Positions 25,235-33,619 of a stretch of 64,000 nucleotides of DNA are shown here, one piece after another (positions within the stretch are counted from its first letter, which is position 1; each line of letters opens with the position of its first letter). The notes beneath the pieces were generated by a model. It had not been told where the DNA came from. It searched no databases and saw nothing but the letters and a program-made list of their open reading frames with translations. The position numbers and the translations under genes are program-made. The stretch is from Solirubrobacteraceae bacterium (GTDB taxonomy: Bacteria; Actinomycetota; Thermoleophilia; Solirubrobacterales; Solirubrobacteraceae): assembly GCA_030447785.1 (NCBI GenBank), contig JAUJOF010000007.1, positions 87,246 to 151,245 on the forward strand, written 5' to 3'.

Positions 25235-25729
25235 GTGGGCCCTCCGCGATCCGCACGCTCCGCGCCCCGCACGCTCCCGGCCAGCAGCGAGCGCGGCCGC
25301 TGCACCTACGAGCTCGCTGAGGATCTGGTCGCCATCCACCACGGGGGGGCGCCGGGCCCGACGGCGGCCACTGTCGAGGGTGGCGCCATCTCGGTCGAGC
25401 CGGCGGAAAGCCGTGCGGCCGAGAGCGTCGAGGATGCGGTCCTGGGGCCCGTGTACCGCCGGGTCCCGGGGGGCGGCGTGGTCGTGCCCACCGGGCGCGC
25501 CCTCGTGCGCTTCAGCGAGGGAGTGGTCGCAGACCATCAGCGCGACGAGCTCGCGAGAGCGGGCTACCTGGTGGAGGAGATCCTTCGCTATGCACCACAT
25601 GCGGCCTGGGTGCGCGCCAGCAGCGGCGAGATCGCGGACGCGCTGCGGGGTCTCTCGCGCCTCCAGGGCCTTGCGCGGGTGCAGAACGTGGAGCCACAGG
25701 TGATCAGCGAGGCAGCTCGACGGAGATAG
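25235..25729 (+). CDS. Stand-alone homologue of the subtilase pro-region (164 aa)
   Basis: This protein lines up with residues 1-175 of the divergent protease. YELAEDLVAIHHGGA parallels ELRLEDQGDLVVVRTHRRG; GPVYRRVPGG parallels GVGVYQAPGG; GRALVRFSEGVVADHQRDEL parallels ENLFVKFVDAAQPSECEEA; HAAWVRASSGEI parallels NAYFVAGPEGI. It lacks any protease domain and any signal peptide. Subtilisin propeptides act as folding aids and tight inhibitors, so a free copy could inhibit or chaperone the neighbour; this is inference. The GTG start is chosen because the homologous region begins soon after; an ATG at 25227 is out of frame. Confidence 0.75.
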   Translation: MGPPRSARSAPRTLPASSERGRCTYELAEDLVAIHHGGAPGPTAATVEGGAISVEPAESRAAESVEDAVLGPVYRRVPGGGVVVPTGRALVRFSEGVVADHQRDELARAGYLVEEILRYAPHAAWVRASSGEIADALRGLSRLQGLARVQNVEPQVISEAARRR

Positions 25730-25796
25730 GTCCACGACGGCTCAGGTTGCGCGGCGGCGACAGATCCGGTGCCGCTGCTAGATTCAGCCCGTCCTG

Positions 25797-25869
25797 GTGG
25801 GCGTAGCTCAGCTGGTAGAGCTCCTGGTTGTGGTCCAGGTGGTCGCGGGTTCGAGTCCCGTCGCTCACC
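25797..25869 (+). tRNA. tRNA-His (anticodon GTG)
   Basis: Acceptor GTGGGCG pairs with CGCTCAC (one G-T), the anticodon loop TTGTGGT sits between CCTGG and CCAGG, and the T loop is TTCGAGT. A G at 25796 could be the extra G-1 typical of tRNA-His, opposite the discriminator C. Confidence 0.95.
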
Positions 25870-26002
25870 CCTAGGTACCTCCCGGCGTCGTCCAACGCAC
25901 GCCTCTGACGTCCCGGGGACGCTTCGGGCCGACCTGAGCACGCCGCAGTCGAAAGCGGGAGCGAGGTCAGCCGCGTGGTTTCGCCCTTTTCGTGGGTAGG
26001 CG

Positions 26003-26350
26003 ATGAGGCGGCGCGTGGCGTACGACGAAGATCTCGCAAACCGCATCCGTGAGCTGATCGCCGACGACCCTGATGTCACCGAGAAGCGGATGTTCGGGGG
26101 GTTGGCCTTCCTCGTCGGCGGAAACATGTCGGTCGCAGCCAGCGGCCAAGGCGGCCTGATGGTGCGCGTGGACCCCGCGCAGACTGATGCCCTCGTCAGC
26201 AAGCCGCATGCCGGGCCATTCGAGATGCGAGGCCGTGCGATGCAGGGCTGGTTGCGAATCGACGCGGAAGGCGTGCGTACCAAGCGCCAGCTCGAGCCCT
26301 GGGTCACGCGCGGCGTCGCGTACGCGCGCTCACTTCCTCCGAAGCCGTGA
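26003..26350 (+). CDS. TfoX/Sxy N-terminal domain protein
   Basis: The 115-aa protein shows the TfoX N-domain pattern: LANRIRELIADDPDVTEKRM, FGGLAFLVGGNMSVAASG and RGRAMQGWLRID. In Proteobacteria the full-length protein regulates competence. Single-domain versions such as this are common in actinobacteria and have no established role. It follows tRNA-His and its 3' end overlaps the convergent membrane-protein gene by 21 bases. Confidence 0.88.
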   Translation: MRRRVAYDEDLANRIRELIADDPDVTEKRMFGGLAFLVGGNMSVAASGQGGLMVRVDPAQTDALVSKPHAGPFEMRGRAMQGWLRIDAEGVRTKRQLEPWVTRGVAYARSLPPKP

Positions 26351-26896
26351 GGAGACCAAGGCGCCCGCCGTCGATTCGACGAGCCGTTCGCGGGCGGCGC
26401 GGAGGGCGAAGTGTCCGGCCACCGCGATCAGGACGCCTGCCGCTGCGACGAGCCAGGCGGGCGCGCCCAGATTGAGCACGAGGATCACGATGAATGCGTC
26501 GAACAGGGCGACGAGGGTGAACCCGACGTGTGCGATGTAGCTCGCCGACGGCCCCTCGTAGCCCTTGGGCTGCGTCCGACGGGCTTGGTCGGCGCGCCAC
26601 ACGATGTACAGGCCAAGCGTCGCGAAGGCGGCGAACAGCACTTGGGCAGCCACTCCGATCCCCGCCCATTTCGCGGCGACCGCCAGGACCAGGGACACCT
26701 CCAACGCGACCAGCGACCACAGGTAGGTCCTGAACGGCGCGCCGCGTGCGGTGGCGAGGAATCCGGCGAGCAACGCGACCGTGGCCGCGGCGGCGTGGGC
26801 GGCTAGGAAGATCGTGTCACATGGCGCGGCCTTCGAGTGCTCAAACGCTCCCGCCGGTCGGCCGCGTAAGGCGGCGCGCCGACGTGCCCGGAGCAA
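26330..26896 (-). CDS. Multi-pass membrane protein of unknown function
   Basis: The protein has four hydrophobic segments (FLAAHAAAATVALLAGFLAT, a YLWSLVALEVSLVLAVAAKW helix, AAQVLFAAFATLGLYIVW and the FTLVALFDAFIVILVLNLG / WLVAAAGVLIAVAG pair) with a family style close to DUF2306-like proteins, not firmly matched. The start is poorly defined: TTG 26896 overlaps the upstream DUF1707 gene and no good ribosome-binding site is seen. It is co-directional with the DUF1707 gene and probably shares its transcript. Confidence 0.7.
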   Translation of the reverse strand: MLRARRRAALRGRPAGAFEHSKAAPCDTIFLAAHAAAATVALLAGFLATARGAPFRTYLWSLVALEVSLVLAVAAKWAGIGVAAQVLFAAFATLGLYIVWRADQARRTQPKGYEGPSASYIAHVGFTLVALFDAFIVILVLNLGAPAWLVAAAGVLIAVAGHFALRAARERLVESTAGALVSSRLRRK

Positions 26897-27341
26897 GGCG
26901 GCGGGGGGCGCGCCGGCGACCGCATGGCCCCGGTTTGAGGAGGGCGAGCCCCCAGCCCAGGAGCGGCCAGGCGGGCCAGAAGTAGCCCATTCCGCTCAGC
27001 GCCCATACGGCCACGAGCACGAGGTTGACGGCGAAGAAGGCGACAAGCTGGCCGGAGAGGTCGAGTTGGGCGCCCCGTGCCACGCGGCGACCCCGAGTGC
27101 CGTCCGGATGGTCGCCTCTGTCGATCGCAGGAAGGTCCGCCGTCAGCACGGCGAGCTGACCACGGGTGCGGGCGGCATGGGCGCTGTCGATGCGAGCCTC
27201 GAGCTCCTCGGGAGTCAGCCGCCCTTGGGCGGCGTGCTGCGAGAGCAGATCGACGGCTCGCTCTCGCTCGCGATCGGAGACGCGCAGGCCGGCCTCCTGC
27301 TCGCCCGCAGGGGGTGGGACTCCATGCTCAGGGGCGTTCAT
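26841..27341 (-). CDS. DUF1707 + two-helix membrane domain protein
   Basis: Residues 19-75 are a clear DUF1707 domain (LRVSDRERERAVDLLSQHAA, EELEARIDSAHAARTRGQL), a short helical domain found beside transmembrane or transcription-related modules in actinobacteria. A 2TM segment follows (VAFFAVNLVLVAVWALSG, YFWPAWPLLGWGLALL). The last 30 residues are Arg-rich. The ATG is 29 bp from the divergent PadR gene, so the shared gap probably carries PadR control. Pairing of a PadR regulator with a DUF1707/2TM gene is a recurrent actinobacterial arrangement as far as I recall. Confidence 0.85.
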   Translation of the reverse strand: MNAPEHGVPPPAGEQEAGLRVSDRERERAVDLLSQHAAQGRLTPEELEARIDSAHAARTRGQLAVLTADLPAIDRGDHPDGTRGRRVARGAQLDLSGQLVAFFAVNLVLVAVWALSGMGYFWPAWPLLGWGLALLKPGPCGRRRAPRRLAPGTSARRLTRPTGGSV

Positions 27342-27353
27342 GGTCCAAAAGAT

Positions 27354-27363
27354 ACCATATGGT
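27354..27363. promoter_or_regulatory. Palindromic operator / -10 overlap between DUF1707 and padR-type genes
   Basis: ACCATATGGT is a perfect 10-bp palindrome in the 29-bp gap of two divergent genes. On the plus strand TATGGT lies seven bases before the PadR-family ATG; on the minus strand TATCTT lies seven bases before the DUF1707 ATG. A PadR dimer bound here would cover both start regions. Confidence 0.55.
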
Positions 27364-27370
27364 CCGGACT

Positions 27371-27895
27371 ATGGCCTTGACACCGACTTCCTACATCGTC
27401 CTTGGCTTGCTCGAGCGGGCCGGCGAGGCGACGCCCTACGACCTCAAGCAGCTCGTGGCGGGCTCGGTGGGCAACTTCTGGTCGGTACCCCACTCCCAGC
27501 TCTACGCAGAGCCCGAGCGCCTGGCGGACGCCGGCTATCTGAGCGAGCGGCGCGAGCCCGGCGGGCGGCGCCGGCGGCTCTACTCGCTGACCCAGCGCGG
27601 CCGCGACGCGCTGGCCACCTGGCGGGCAGAGCCCACCCGCGACCTTCCCGAGCTGCGCGACCCCGGCCTGCTCAAGCTCTTCTTCGGCGCCGACCAGCAA
27701 GCACTCGCCGCGGTGCGCCGCGAGGCGCACCGCGCCAAGTTGGCCGAGTACGAGGCGCGCCGCCAGCTCGACGCCGGCGAAAGGCCGCGAGGACCGTGGC
27801 ACACACTCGACGCCGGCATCGCGCACGAACGCGAATGGGTGCGGTTCTGGACCGCGCTCGCGGACGAGCGACCGCCAGCAGAGGAGTCGCGCTAG
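27371..27895 (+). CDS. PadR-family transcriptional regulator
   Basis: The 174-aa protein has a PadR winged helix (SYIVLGLLERAGEATPYDLK, SQLYAEPERLADAGYLSERR, RRLYSLTQRGRDAL) and a C-terminal helical dimerisation region rich in Arg and Glu. Such regulators usually repress their own gene and a divergent membrane or transporter gene in response to a small toxic molecule. Here the divergent partner is the DUF1707/2TM gene. ATG 27371 is favoured because it begins exactly at the domain and lies seven bases from TATGGT. Its stop overlaps the convergent DUF4230 gene by four bases. Confidence 0.92.
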   Translation: MALTPTSYIVLGLLERAGEATPYDLKQLVAGSVGNFWSVPHSQLYAEPERLADAGYLSERREPGGRRRRLYSLTQRGRDALATWRAEPTRDLPELRDPGLLKLFFGADQQALAAVRREAHRAKLAEYEARRQLDAGERPRGPWHTLDAGIAHEREWVRFWTALADERPPAEESR

Positions 27896-28542
27896 CGGGC
27901 CGGCGGCGGTAGGAAGCGGATCGTGATCCGCTCGAAGCCGAGGCCGCCGAGCATCCCGGTGAGCATCGCACGCGTGTTGCGCTCGGCGAGACGCAGCAGC
28001 TCAGGATTCTCGCGCGCCGCGCGCTCGATCCGGCGCTCGGCCAGCAGCAGCAGGTCGCGTTCCTCGTTGGGGTCATCATCGAGCAGGTCGCCGACGCGGT
28101 TGACCAGCCCGCGGTCGGTCTTGACGACGCGGCTGCGCTCGAGGTCGACCCGCGCTTCGGAGAGGCGGGGCCCGGGCAGCGTGACCGCGACCGCGCTGCG
28201 GTCTTCGGAGACTCGGACGCTGCGTGGGCCAAGCCCGCTGAAGTCGACCGCCGCGTCGACGCTGCCGGCGGCGACCAGCAGCGCCTTCTCGCCGGCCAGG
28301 AAAGAGGGCAGGAGTCCGACATCGCGCTCTATGTCGATGACCTGCTGGTAGTTCGCCGTCGCCGCGCGGTACTCGGACAGCGACTCGAGGGAGCGCAGCA
28401 GGGTCGGTTGGCTGCGGTCCTTGGTCTCCGTCTCGAAGGGGTTGAGGTCGCCTAGCCCCGGCACGATCGCCGGGACCACCACGATCGCGGCGATGACCGC
28501 GGCGAGGGCGATCAGCGCCTTGAATGCGTTGCGGCGATGCAC
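27892..28542 (-). CDS. DUF4230 membrane-anchored protein
   Basis: The 216-aa protein has an N-terminal membrane anchor (ALIALAAVIAAIVVVPAIVP) and an extracytoplasmic DUF4230 domain (LLPSFLAGEKALLVAAGSVD, AAVDFSGLGP, VAVTLPGPRLSEARVD). The family is common in actinobacteria and has no known function. The GTG start has TAGCCT nine bases upstream and no Shine-Dalgarno. The DUF3105-like gene upstream is on the same strand, 155 bp away. Confidence 0.9.
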   Translation of the reverse strand: MHRRNAFKALIALAAVIAAIVVVPAIVPGLGDLNPFETETKDRSQPTLLRSLESLSEYRAATANYQQVIDIERDVGLLPSFLAGEKALLVAAGSVDAAVDFSGLGPRSVRVSEDRSAVAVTLPGPRLSEARVDLERSRVVKTDRGLVNRVGDLLDDDPNEERDLLLLAERRIERAARENPELLRLAERNTRAMLTGMLGGLGFERITIRFLPPPAR

Positions 28543-28551
28543 CGTGCCTTC

Positions 28552-28557
28552 AGGCTA
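28552..28557 (-). promoter_or_regulatory. -10-like TAGCCT before DUF4230 gene
   Basis: TAGCCT stands nine bases before the GTG start with no ribosome-binding site between, consistent with a leaderless or very short leader. Confidence 0.45.
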
Positions 28558-28697
28558 GCGGCGCCCCAACGCATGAGCCCGCGCGCCCGGCGTCACTCGA
28601 CGTACATGCCTCGCCGGCGTCCGCTGCGCCTCCGAAAATCCACGATCGCCCGTCAGCCCTCCGACGGACACGGCGATGGCCGCCGGATGCTCGACGG

Positions 28698-29264
28698 TCA
28701 GCCCGGCGAGTCGGGCCCTGATCCGATGAAGCGTCCGCGGAAGAGCCGCAGCGCATCGAGCATGTTGGGGGCAACGCGCGGGCACCCGAGCAGCCGCCGC
28801 CATGCGGTGACCGCCACCACGAAGCGCATGCGGTCGTTCGGAGCGACGATCGTCCCCTCCGGAACAGCGCTCTGGACGGTTCGCAGCAGGTCACGTGCTT
28901 CCTCGGGCAGGTCGCGGCGGTAGCTGATGACCACGAGACCGCGGCGCATCGCGCCGACGAGCGAGCGCTCGCCAGGTGCGTCCTCGTAGAAGCCGGCCGC
29001 GGCCGGACGCGCCGGCGGGCCGACGACCGGCGGCTCGTCGCCGCGCCGACCCGCCCCCACGCGCAGCTCGCAGCCGGCGTCACGCGCGGCCTGGCGCAAC
29101 TCGGTCTCCCGGACCGGCGGGAGCGCGACCTCATCGTCGCCGCCACCCAGGACGGCGACGATCACGAGCGCGACGGCGGCCCCGGTCACTGCCCAGGCCG
29201 CGATGTACATCAGCAGGGCCCGGCGACCGGCGGACCTTGACGGCCGGTGAGACGATCGTGACAT
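28698..29264 (-). CDS. DUF3105-like membrane-anchored protein
   Basis: After an Arg/Ser-rich start the 188-aa protein has one membrane helix (LLMYIAAWAVTGAAVALVIV) and an outer domain with the DUF3105-like order: an early Cys (AGCELRV), a Pro-rich VVGPPARPAAAGFYED stretch, LVGAMRRGLVVISYR (compare LVHSLEHGRVVI in the family) and a late Cys (RLLGCPRV). The canonical HSLEHG His residues are replaced here by GAMRRG, so any metal site may be lost. Family function is unknown. Confidence 0.7.
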   Translation of the reverse strand: MSRSSHRPSRSAGRRALLMYIAAWAVTGAAVALVIVAVLGGGDDEVALPPVRETELRQAARDAGCELRVGAGRRGDEPPVVGPPARPAAAGFYEDAPGERSLVGAMRRGLVVISYRRDLPEEARDLLRTVQSAVPEGTIVAPNDRMRFVVAVTAWRRLLGCPRVAPNMLDALRLFRGRFIGSGPDSPG

Positions 29265-29297
29265 GCTCAGGCAGACACGAAACTACGTGGCCTGCAC

Positions 29298-30341
29298 ATG
29301 CGATCCGACGACGTAACGCGGATGACTTCCCCTTCCCGGGGTGACGAAGGCGAGCAACGGTACATCCCGCTGTTCTGGCGGCTCTTCGTCCCGAACGCCA
29401 CCGTGCTGGGGGCGGCCGGCGTCGTGCTCATGATCCAGCCCGCGAACGGCCGGGTGATCGCGCTCGTGGGCGGCTTTCTCACCCTGCTCGTCGTCAATCT
29501 CGTCCTCATGCGCCGGGCCTTCGCGCCGCTCGCGCGACTCACCGCGCTGATGGGCCGCGTCGATCCGCTGAACCCGGGGGAGCGCATCAGCGTCCCCGGG
29601 CCCAACTCCGAAGTCACGCTGCTTGCCCACACCCTGAACGAGATGCTCGATCGCCTCGAGGTGGAGCGCCGCGAGAGCGGGCGGCGCGCCCTCTCCGCGC
29701 AGGAGGCCGAGCGGCGCCACCTCGCCGCCGAGCTGCACGACGAGATCGGCCAGACGCTGACCGCCCTCGTGCTGCAGTTGACGCGCGTCGTCGACCAGTC
29801 GACCGATGGCACGCGTGGGGCGGCGACCGGCGCGCGCGACACGACGCTGCAGCTCGTCGATGATGTTCGGGCGATCGCGCGTCGGCTGCGGCCCGAGGCG
29901 CTCGACGCGCTGGGCCTTCCCGCCGCGCTGACGACCCTCGCCGAGCGGTTCTCCGAGCGGACCAAGCTTCCCGTGGAGCGTTCGGTCCCGCGGGACCTGC
30001 CGTCGCTGACCCACGAAGCCGAGCTCGTCGTCTACCGCGTGGCGCAAGAGAGCCTCACGAACATCGTGCGTCACGCGAACGCGACCCGAGCATGGCTGTC
30101 GCTGGGCGGCGACCCCGACGGGGTGGTCCTGACCGTGCGCGACGACGGGACCGGGTTCTCGCTCGACGACGTCGAGCAGGGAGGGATCCGCAACATGCGC
30201 GAGCGGGCGCTGCTCGTGGGCGGCGAGCTCACGATCGGTCCCCCGCCCGACGGCAACGGCAATCAGGTGCAACTGCGCGTTGGCTGGGAGGAGGAGCTGA
30301 CCGGTGACGACGCCGCTGACGGCGAAGCTGCTCCTCGCTGA
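29298..30341 (+). CDS. Sensor histidine kinase (NarL-type, HisKA_3)
   Basis: The 347-aa protein has two membrane helices (FVPNATVLGAAGVVLMI and VIALVGGFLTLLVVNLVLM) with a very short outer loop, a HAMP-like segment (RRAFAPLARLTALMGRVDPL), a HisKA_3 dimerisation domain with the phosphoacceptor His in RRHLAAELHDEIGQTLTALV, and a GHKL ATPase domain (AQESLTNIVRHANATRAW, VRDDGTGF, GIRNMRERALLVGG). With almost no periplasmic domain it probably senses a membrane or internal cue. It overlaps the response-regulator gene by 38 bases, so they form one operon. Confidence 0.95.
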   Translation: MRSDDVTRMTSPSRGDEGEQRYIPLFWRLFVPNATVLGAAGVVLMIQPANGRVIALVGGFLTLLVVNLVLMRRAFAPLARLTALMGRVDPLNPGERISVPGPNSEVTLLAHTLNEMLDRLEVERRESGRRALSAQEAERRHLAAELHDEIGQTLTALVLQLTRVVDQSTDGTRGAATGARDTTLQLVDDVRAIARRLRPEALDALGLPAALTTLAERFSERTKLPVERSVPRDLPSLTHEAELVVYRVAQESLTNIVRHANATRAWLSLGGDPDGVVLTVRDDGTGFSLDDVEQGGIRNMRERALLVGGELTIGPPPDGNGNQVQLRVGWEEELTGDDAADGEAAPR

Positions 30342-30957
30342 CGACCACGCGATCGTTCGGCACGGGCTGCGGCTGATGCTCGACGAGGAGCCCGATCTGG
30401 CGGTCGTGGCGGAGGCGTCCGACGGTGCGCAGGCGGTCGAGCTGGGGCTGAGCGAGGAACTCGACCTCGCGATCCTCGACGTGTCGATGCCCAGGCTCAC
30501 CGGGATCCAGGCCGCCCGCCAGCTCACCGCCCAGCGTCCTCACCTGCGGATCCTGATCCTCTCGATGCACGACAACGAGCAGTTCTTCTTCGAGGCGCTA
30601 CGCGCCGGGGCCTCGGGCTACGTGCTCAAGTCGGCGGCGCACGACGATCTCGTGTCGGCGTGCCGGGCGGCGCTGCGCGGCGAGCCGTTCGTCTACCCGC
30701 GGGCGATCGCCGCCCTGATTCGCGAATACCTCGAGCGGGGGCCCGAGCAGCTGCCCGAGGATCCGCTCACTCCCCGCGAGTCTGAGATCGTCAAGCTCAT
30801 CGCCGAGGGCCACACGAGCAAGGAGATCGGCGAGACGCTCTTCATCACCGAGAAGACCGTCGAGCGCCACCGCTCCAACGTGCTCGAGAAGCTCGGACTG
30901 CGCGATCGCGTAGCGCTCACGCGCTACGCCGTGCGCCGCGGCCTCGTCGAGCCCTGA
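30304..30957 (+). CDS. NarL/FixJ-family response regulator
   Basis: The 217-aa protein has a receiver domain with the acidic pair in LLLADDHAIVRHG, the phosphorylated Asp in LAILDVSMPRLTG and the Lys in GYVLKSA, followed by a LuxR-type helix-turn-helix (LTPRESEIVKLIAEGHTSKE, TEKTVERHRSNVLEKLGL). It is the partner of the overlapping kinase gene. Targets are unknown; the Crp-like gene 200 bp downstream on the same strand is a possible one. Confidence 0.95.
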   Translation: MTTPLTAKLLLADDHAIVRHGLRLMLDEEPDLAVVAEASDGAQAVELGLSEELDLAILDVSMPRLTGIQAARQLTAQRPHLRILILSMHDNEQFFFEALRAGASGYVLKSAAHDDLVSACRAALRGEPFVYPRAIAALIREYLERGPEQLPEDPLTPRESEIVKLIAEGHTSKEIGETLFITEKTVERHRSNVLEKLGLRDRVALTRYAVRRGLVEP

Positions 30958-31056
30958 CAGCCGGCATTCTCGTCGCGGTAGCCGCGAACGACGGCCTCGG
31001 CGACCGGGCCGCGCATCCTCGGCGCGACACAAGATCAGGGGCCGACACGGTCGCTG

Positions 31057-31072
31057 TGGGGGTTGTCCCCCA
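31057..31072 (+). promoter_or_regulatory. Hairpin upstream of Crp-like gene
   Basis: TGGGGG-TTGT-CCCCCA forms a perfect 6-bp stem with a 4-base loop about 90 bases before the Crp-like ATG. It could end the two-component transcript or be a regulator site; there is no T tract. Confidence 0.35.
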
Positions 31073-31159
31073 GGGTGTCGAGAGGCACGCTCGGAGAGCA
31101 TGGTCGGCAAGAGGCGTGCCCGGCCCAACGGTCCGCCGCAGCGACCACGAGAGGACACC

Positions 31160-31978
31160 ATGGAAGCAGCCACCCATCCTGCGCCGCCGGCGGAGGCCCG
31201 CGCAGTCGACAGCGTCCCGTCCCGCGGGCCGGCCGCCTTTCGCGCGGTGACCCCGCGGCGGGCCTTCGCGTCGAGCGCCGATGTCGTGCGCGTCTTCGAC
31301 AAGGACCCCGAGCTGCTGGCGGGCCTCGATCCCGCCGCGACCGACCTGCTCCGCCGTCGCGCTGTGGTCCCGAAGCTCTGCGTCGACGCGGGACCGTGGT
31401 CTGCGCCAATGGAGGGGGCGTCTCCGGGCTCGTTGGGCCTGCTCGTCCTCGACGGCCTGATGATCCGGTCGCTGGACCTCGCCGGACGGAAATGTCCGGA
31501 GCTCATCGGCGCAGGTGACGTCCTGCGACCGTGGGACGGCGAGCGCGACGGCTCCGTGACGATGTCGGTCTCGTGGACGGTCCTCGAGCGCACGACCGTC
31601 GCGGTGCTCGACGAGCGCGTCGCCCCCGTGATCTGCCGGTTTCCGACGATCATGTCTGCGCTGCTCTCGCGCACCATCCAGCGCTCACAGACTCTGGCCT
31701 TCCTCCTGGGCATCGCGCACATCCGCCACGCCGAGACGAGGCTTCACACCCTCCTCTGGCACCTGGCCGACCGCTGGGGGCGCGTGACGCCCGCCGGCGT
31801 GCACTTGCCCCTTGCGCTGAGGCACGAGACGCTCGCGCAACTCGTGTGCATGCGACGACCGACGGCATCGACCACGCTCCAGCGACTGGCGCGCGCCGGC
31901 GAGGTCGAGCGGCGACGTGACGGAACGTGGCTTCTCACCGGGCAGCCACCGTCGTTTCTTGGTTCCGAGGCGGCCTGA
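31160..31978 (+). CDS. Crp/Fnr-like transcriptional regulator
   Basis: The 272-aa protein has a cyclic-nucleotide-binding-like beta domain (LGLLVLDGLMIRSLDLAGRK, LIGAGDVLRPWDG, SWTVLERTTVAVLDERV) and a C-terminal winged helix (LPLALRHETLAQLVCMRRPT, TASTTLQRLARAGEVERRRD). The cAMP-contact Arg-Ser signature of true Crp is not seen, so another signal is likely. A 60-residue Ala/Pro-rich N-terminus precedes the domain. GAGAGGA before the ATG supports the start. It follows the two-component operon and converges on the FAD oxidoreductase gene. Confidence 0.85.
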   Translation: MEAATHPAPPAEARAVDSVPSRGPAAFRAVTPRRAFASSADVVRVFDKDPELLAGLDPAATDLLRRRAVVPKLCVDAGPWSAPMEGASPGSLGLLVLDGLMIRSLDLAGRKCPELIGAGDVLRPWDGERDGSVTMSVSWTVLERTTVAVLDERVAPVICRFPTIMSALLSRTIQRSQTLAFLLGIAHIRHAETRLHTLLWHLADRWGRVTPAGVHLPLALRHETLAQLVCMRRPTASTTLQRLARAGEVERRRDGTWLLTGQPPSFLGSEAA

Positions 31979-32035
31979 CACGGTGCACGAACGACGCGGC
32001 TGGTCGGCTCGAGGACCGGGATGGAGCCCCGCGCC

Positions 32036-33619
32036 TCAGGCGCCCATGGCCCGCGCGCTGGCCCGCGCCGCCACCCGGGCGGCGGGACCGCCTCGCTGGC
32101 GCAGCGCGACGCGCGCCGCGTTGGCCCCGCAGGCGCCGTGCACCCCTCCGCCCGGGTGGGCGGAGGCCGAGGCGAGGTAGAGGCCGGCGACCGGCGTCTC
32201 GGGGCGGCCCAGGCCGGGGACGGGGCGCAGCACGAGCTGCTGGTGCAGCTGGGCGGTGCCGCCGTTGAGCGCCCCGGCGCGCAGGTTGGCGTCGGCGGCC
32301 TGCAGATCGGGCGGGGCGGTGATGTGGCGAGCGGCGACCAGGTCGCCGAACCCCGGGGCGGCGGCCTCGATCTGCGCCTCGACGCGCCGAGCGAAGCGCT
32401 CGCGCTCCCCGGCGTGGCTCCAGTCGACGTCCGCGCGCGCGGGCACGTGGGTGTAGGCCCAGGCGGTCTCCTGGCCGGCGGGGGCGCGGGTGGGGTCGGT
32501 GCGCGCGTACTGGCCCATGACGAGGAAGGGCTCGGTGGGCAGCCGTCGCTGGGCCAACTCCGCCATGGCCCGGGTCATGGCGTCCACGCCGCGTGCGACG
32601 TGCACCGTTCCCGCGCGGCGCAGCACCTCGTCCCTCCAGGGAATCGGGCCCCGCAGCGCCCAGTCGACCTTGAAGGTGGCGGGGTCCCAGTCGAAGCGCT
32701 CCAGCGCGGCGAGCACCGCGGCGGGCACGTGGGCGCGGGCCAGCAGCTCGAGATAGAGGGCGGGGGCGGAGACGTCGGCCAGGATCGCGCGCCGCGCGCC
32801 CAGCCCGTCGCCCTGCGCCGTGCGCACGCCCACCGCGCGGCCGCGCTCGACCACCACCTCGCTGACGCGCCGTCCGCACTCCACCCGCCCGCCTCCCGCG
32901 CGCAGGCGCGCGACCAGCGCGGCGGTCAGCCGCCCGGCCCCGCCCTCGGGCGCGGGGAACCCCACCTGCTGGGCCAGGCCGCACAGCACCCAGCCGTACA
33001 GCCCGCTGCCGGGCTGATCAGGGGCCAGATCGGCGTGCAGCCCGTTGCCGGCCAGAAGCTGGGGGACGGCCGGGCCCGCGAAGGCCTCCTCGCCCAGTCG
33101 GCGGGCCGGGAGCACCCCGAAGCGCGCGAACTCGAGCAGGCCGCGCGTTCCCAGCCGCCGCGCCAGGCGCGCCCCGGCGCGCACCGGCGGGAAGGGGGTG
33201 AACAGCGCCTCGAGCAGCGTCGGCCCCAATCGCTCCCAGCGCCCGTACAGCGCTCGCCAGGCCGCGCCGTCGCCCGGCGCCTGCGCGTCGAGCGCCGCGC
33301 ACGTCGCCTCGAGGTCCGCGCAGAGGTGGGCGGGCGAGCCGTCGGGATGGGCGTGGGCCACCGGTACCTCGGCGCGGCGCCAGCGCAGCCCGTGGGCCTC
33401 GAGGTCCAGCGCACGCATGATCGGCGAGGCCACGCCCAGCGGATAGAACGCGCTGAAGCGATCATGCACGAAGCCCGGCAGGGTCAGCGCACCCGAGCGC
33501 ACCGCGCCGCCCGGCTCGTCCTCGGCCTCCAGGACGGTCACCGACCAGCCCGCGTCGGCGAGCCGGTTGGCGGCCACCAAACCGTTGGGCCCCGCGCCGA
33601 TCACGACCGCATCAACCAT
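32036..33619 (-). CDS. Phytoene dehydrogenase-like FAD oxidoreductase
   Basis: The 527-aa protein starts with an FAD Rossmann motif (AVVIGAGPNGLVAANRLADA, then VTVLEAEDEPGGAVRSG) and has the C-terminal FAD-contact segment of the CrtI/carotene-isomerase-like group (LYLASASAHPGGGVHGACG). Related proteins are PYROXD2-like. Carotenoid genes such as phytoene synthase are not nearby, so the substrate is unknown. ATG 33619 is chosen because the dinucleotide motif begins at residue 4; GGGGTGG lies just upstream. It diverges from the trigger factor gene. Confidence 0.88.
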   Translation of the reverse strand: MVDAVVIGAGPNGLVAANRLADAGWSVTVLEAEDEPGGAVRSGALTLPGFVHDRFSAFYPLGVASPIMRALDLEAHGLRWRRAEVPVAHAHPDGSPAHLCADLEATCAALDAQAPGDGAAWRALYGRWERLGPTLLEALFTPFPPVRAGARLARRLGTRGLLEFARFGVLPARRLGEEAFAGPAVPQLLAGNGLHADLAPDQPGSGLYGWVLCGLAQQVGFPAPEGGAGRLTAALVARLRAGGGRVECGRRVSEVVVERGRAVGVRTAQGDGLGARRAILADVSAPALYLELLARAHVPAAVLAALERFDWDPATFKVDWALRGPIPWRDEVLRRAGTVHVARGVDAMTRAMAELAQRRLPTEPFLVMGQYARTDPTRAPAGQETAWAYTHVPARADVDWSHAGERERFARRVEAQIEAAAPGFGDLVAARHITAPPDLQAADANLRAGALNGGTAQLHQQLVLRPVPGLGRPETPVAGLYLASASAHPGGGVHGACGANAARVALRQRGGPAARVAARASARAMGA

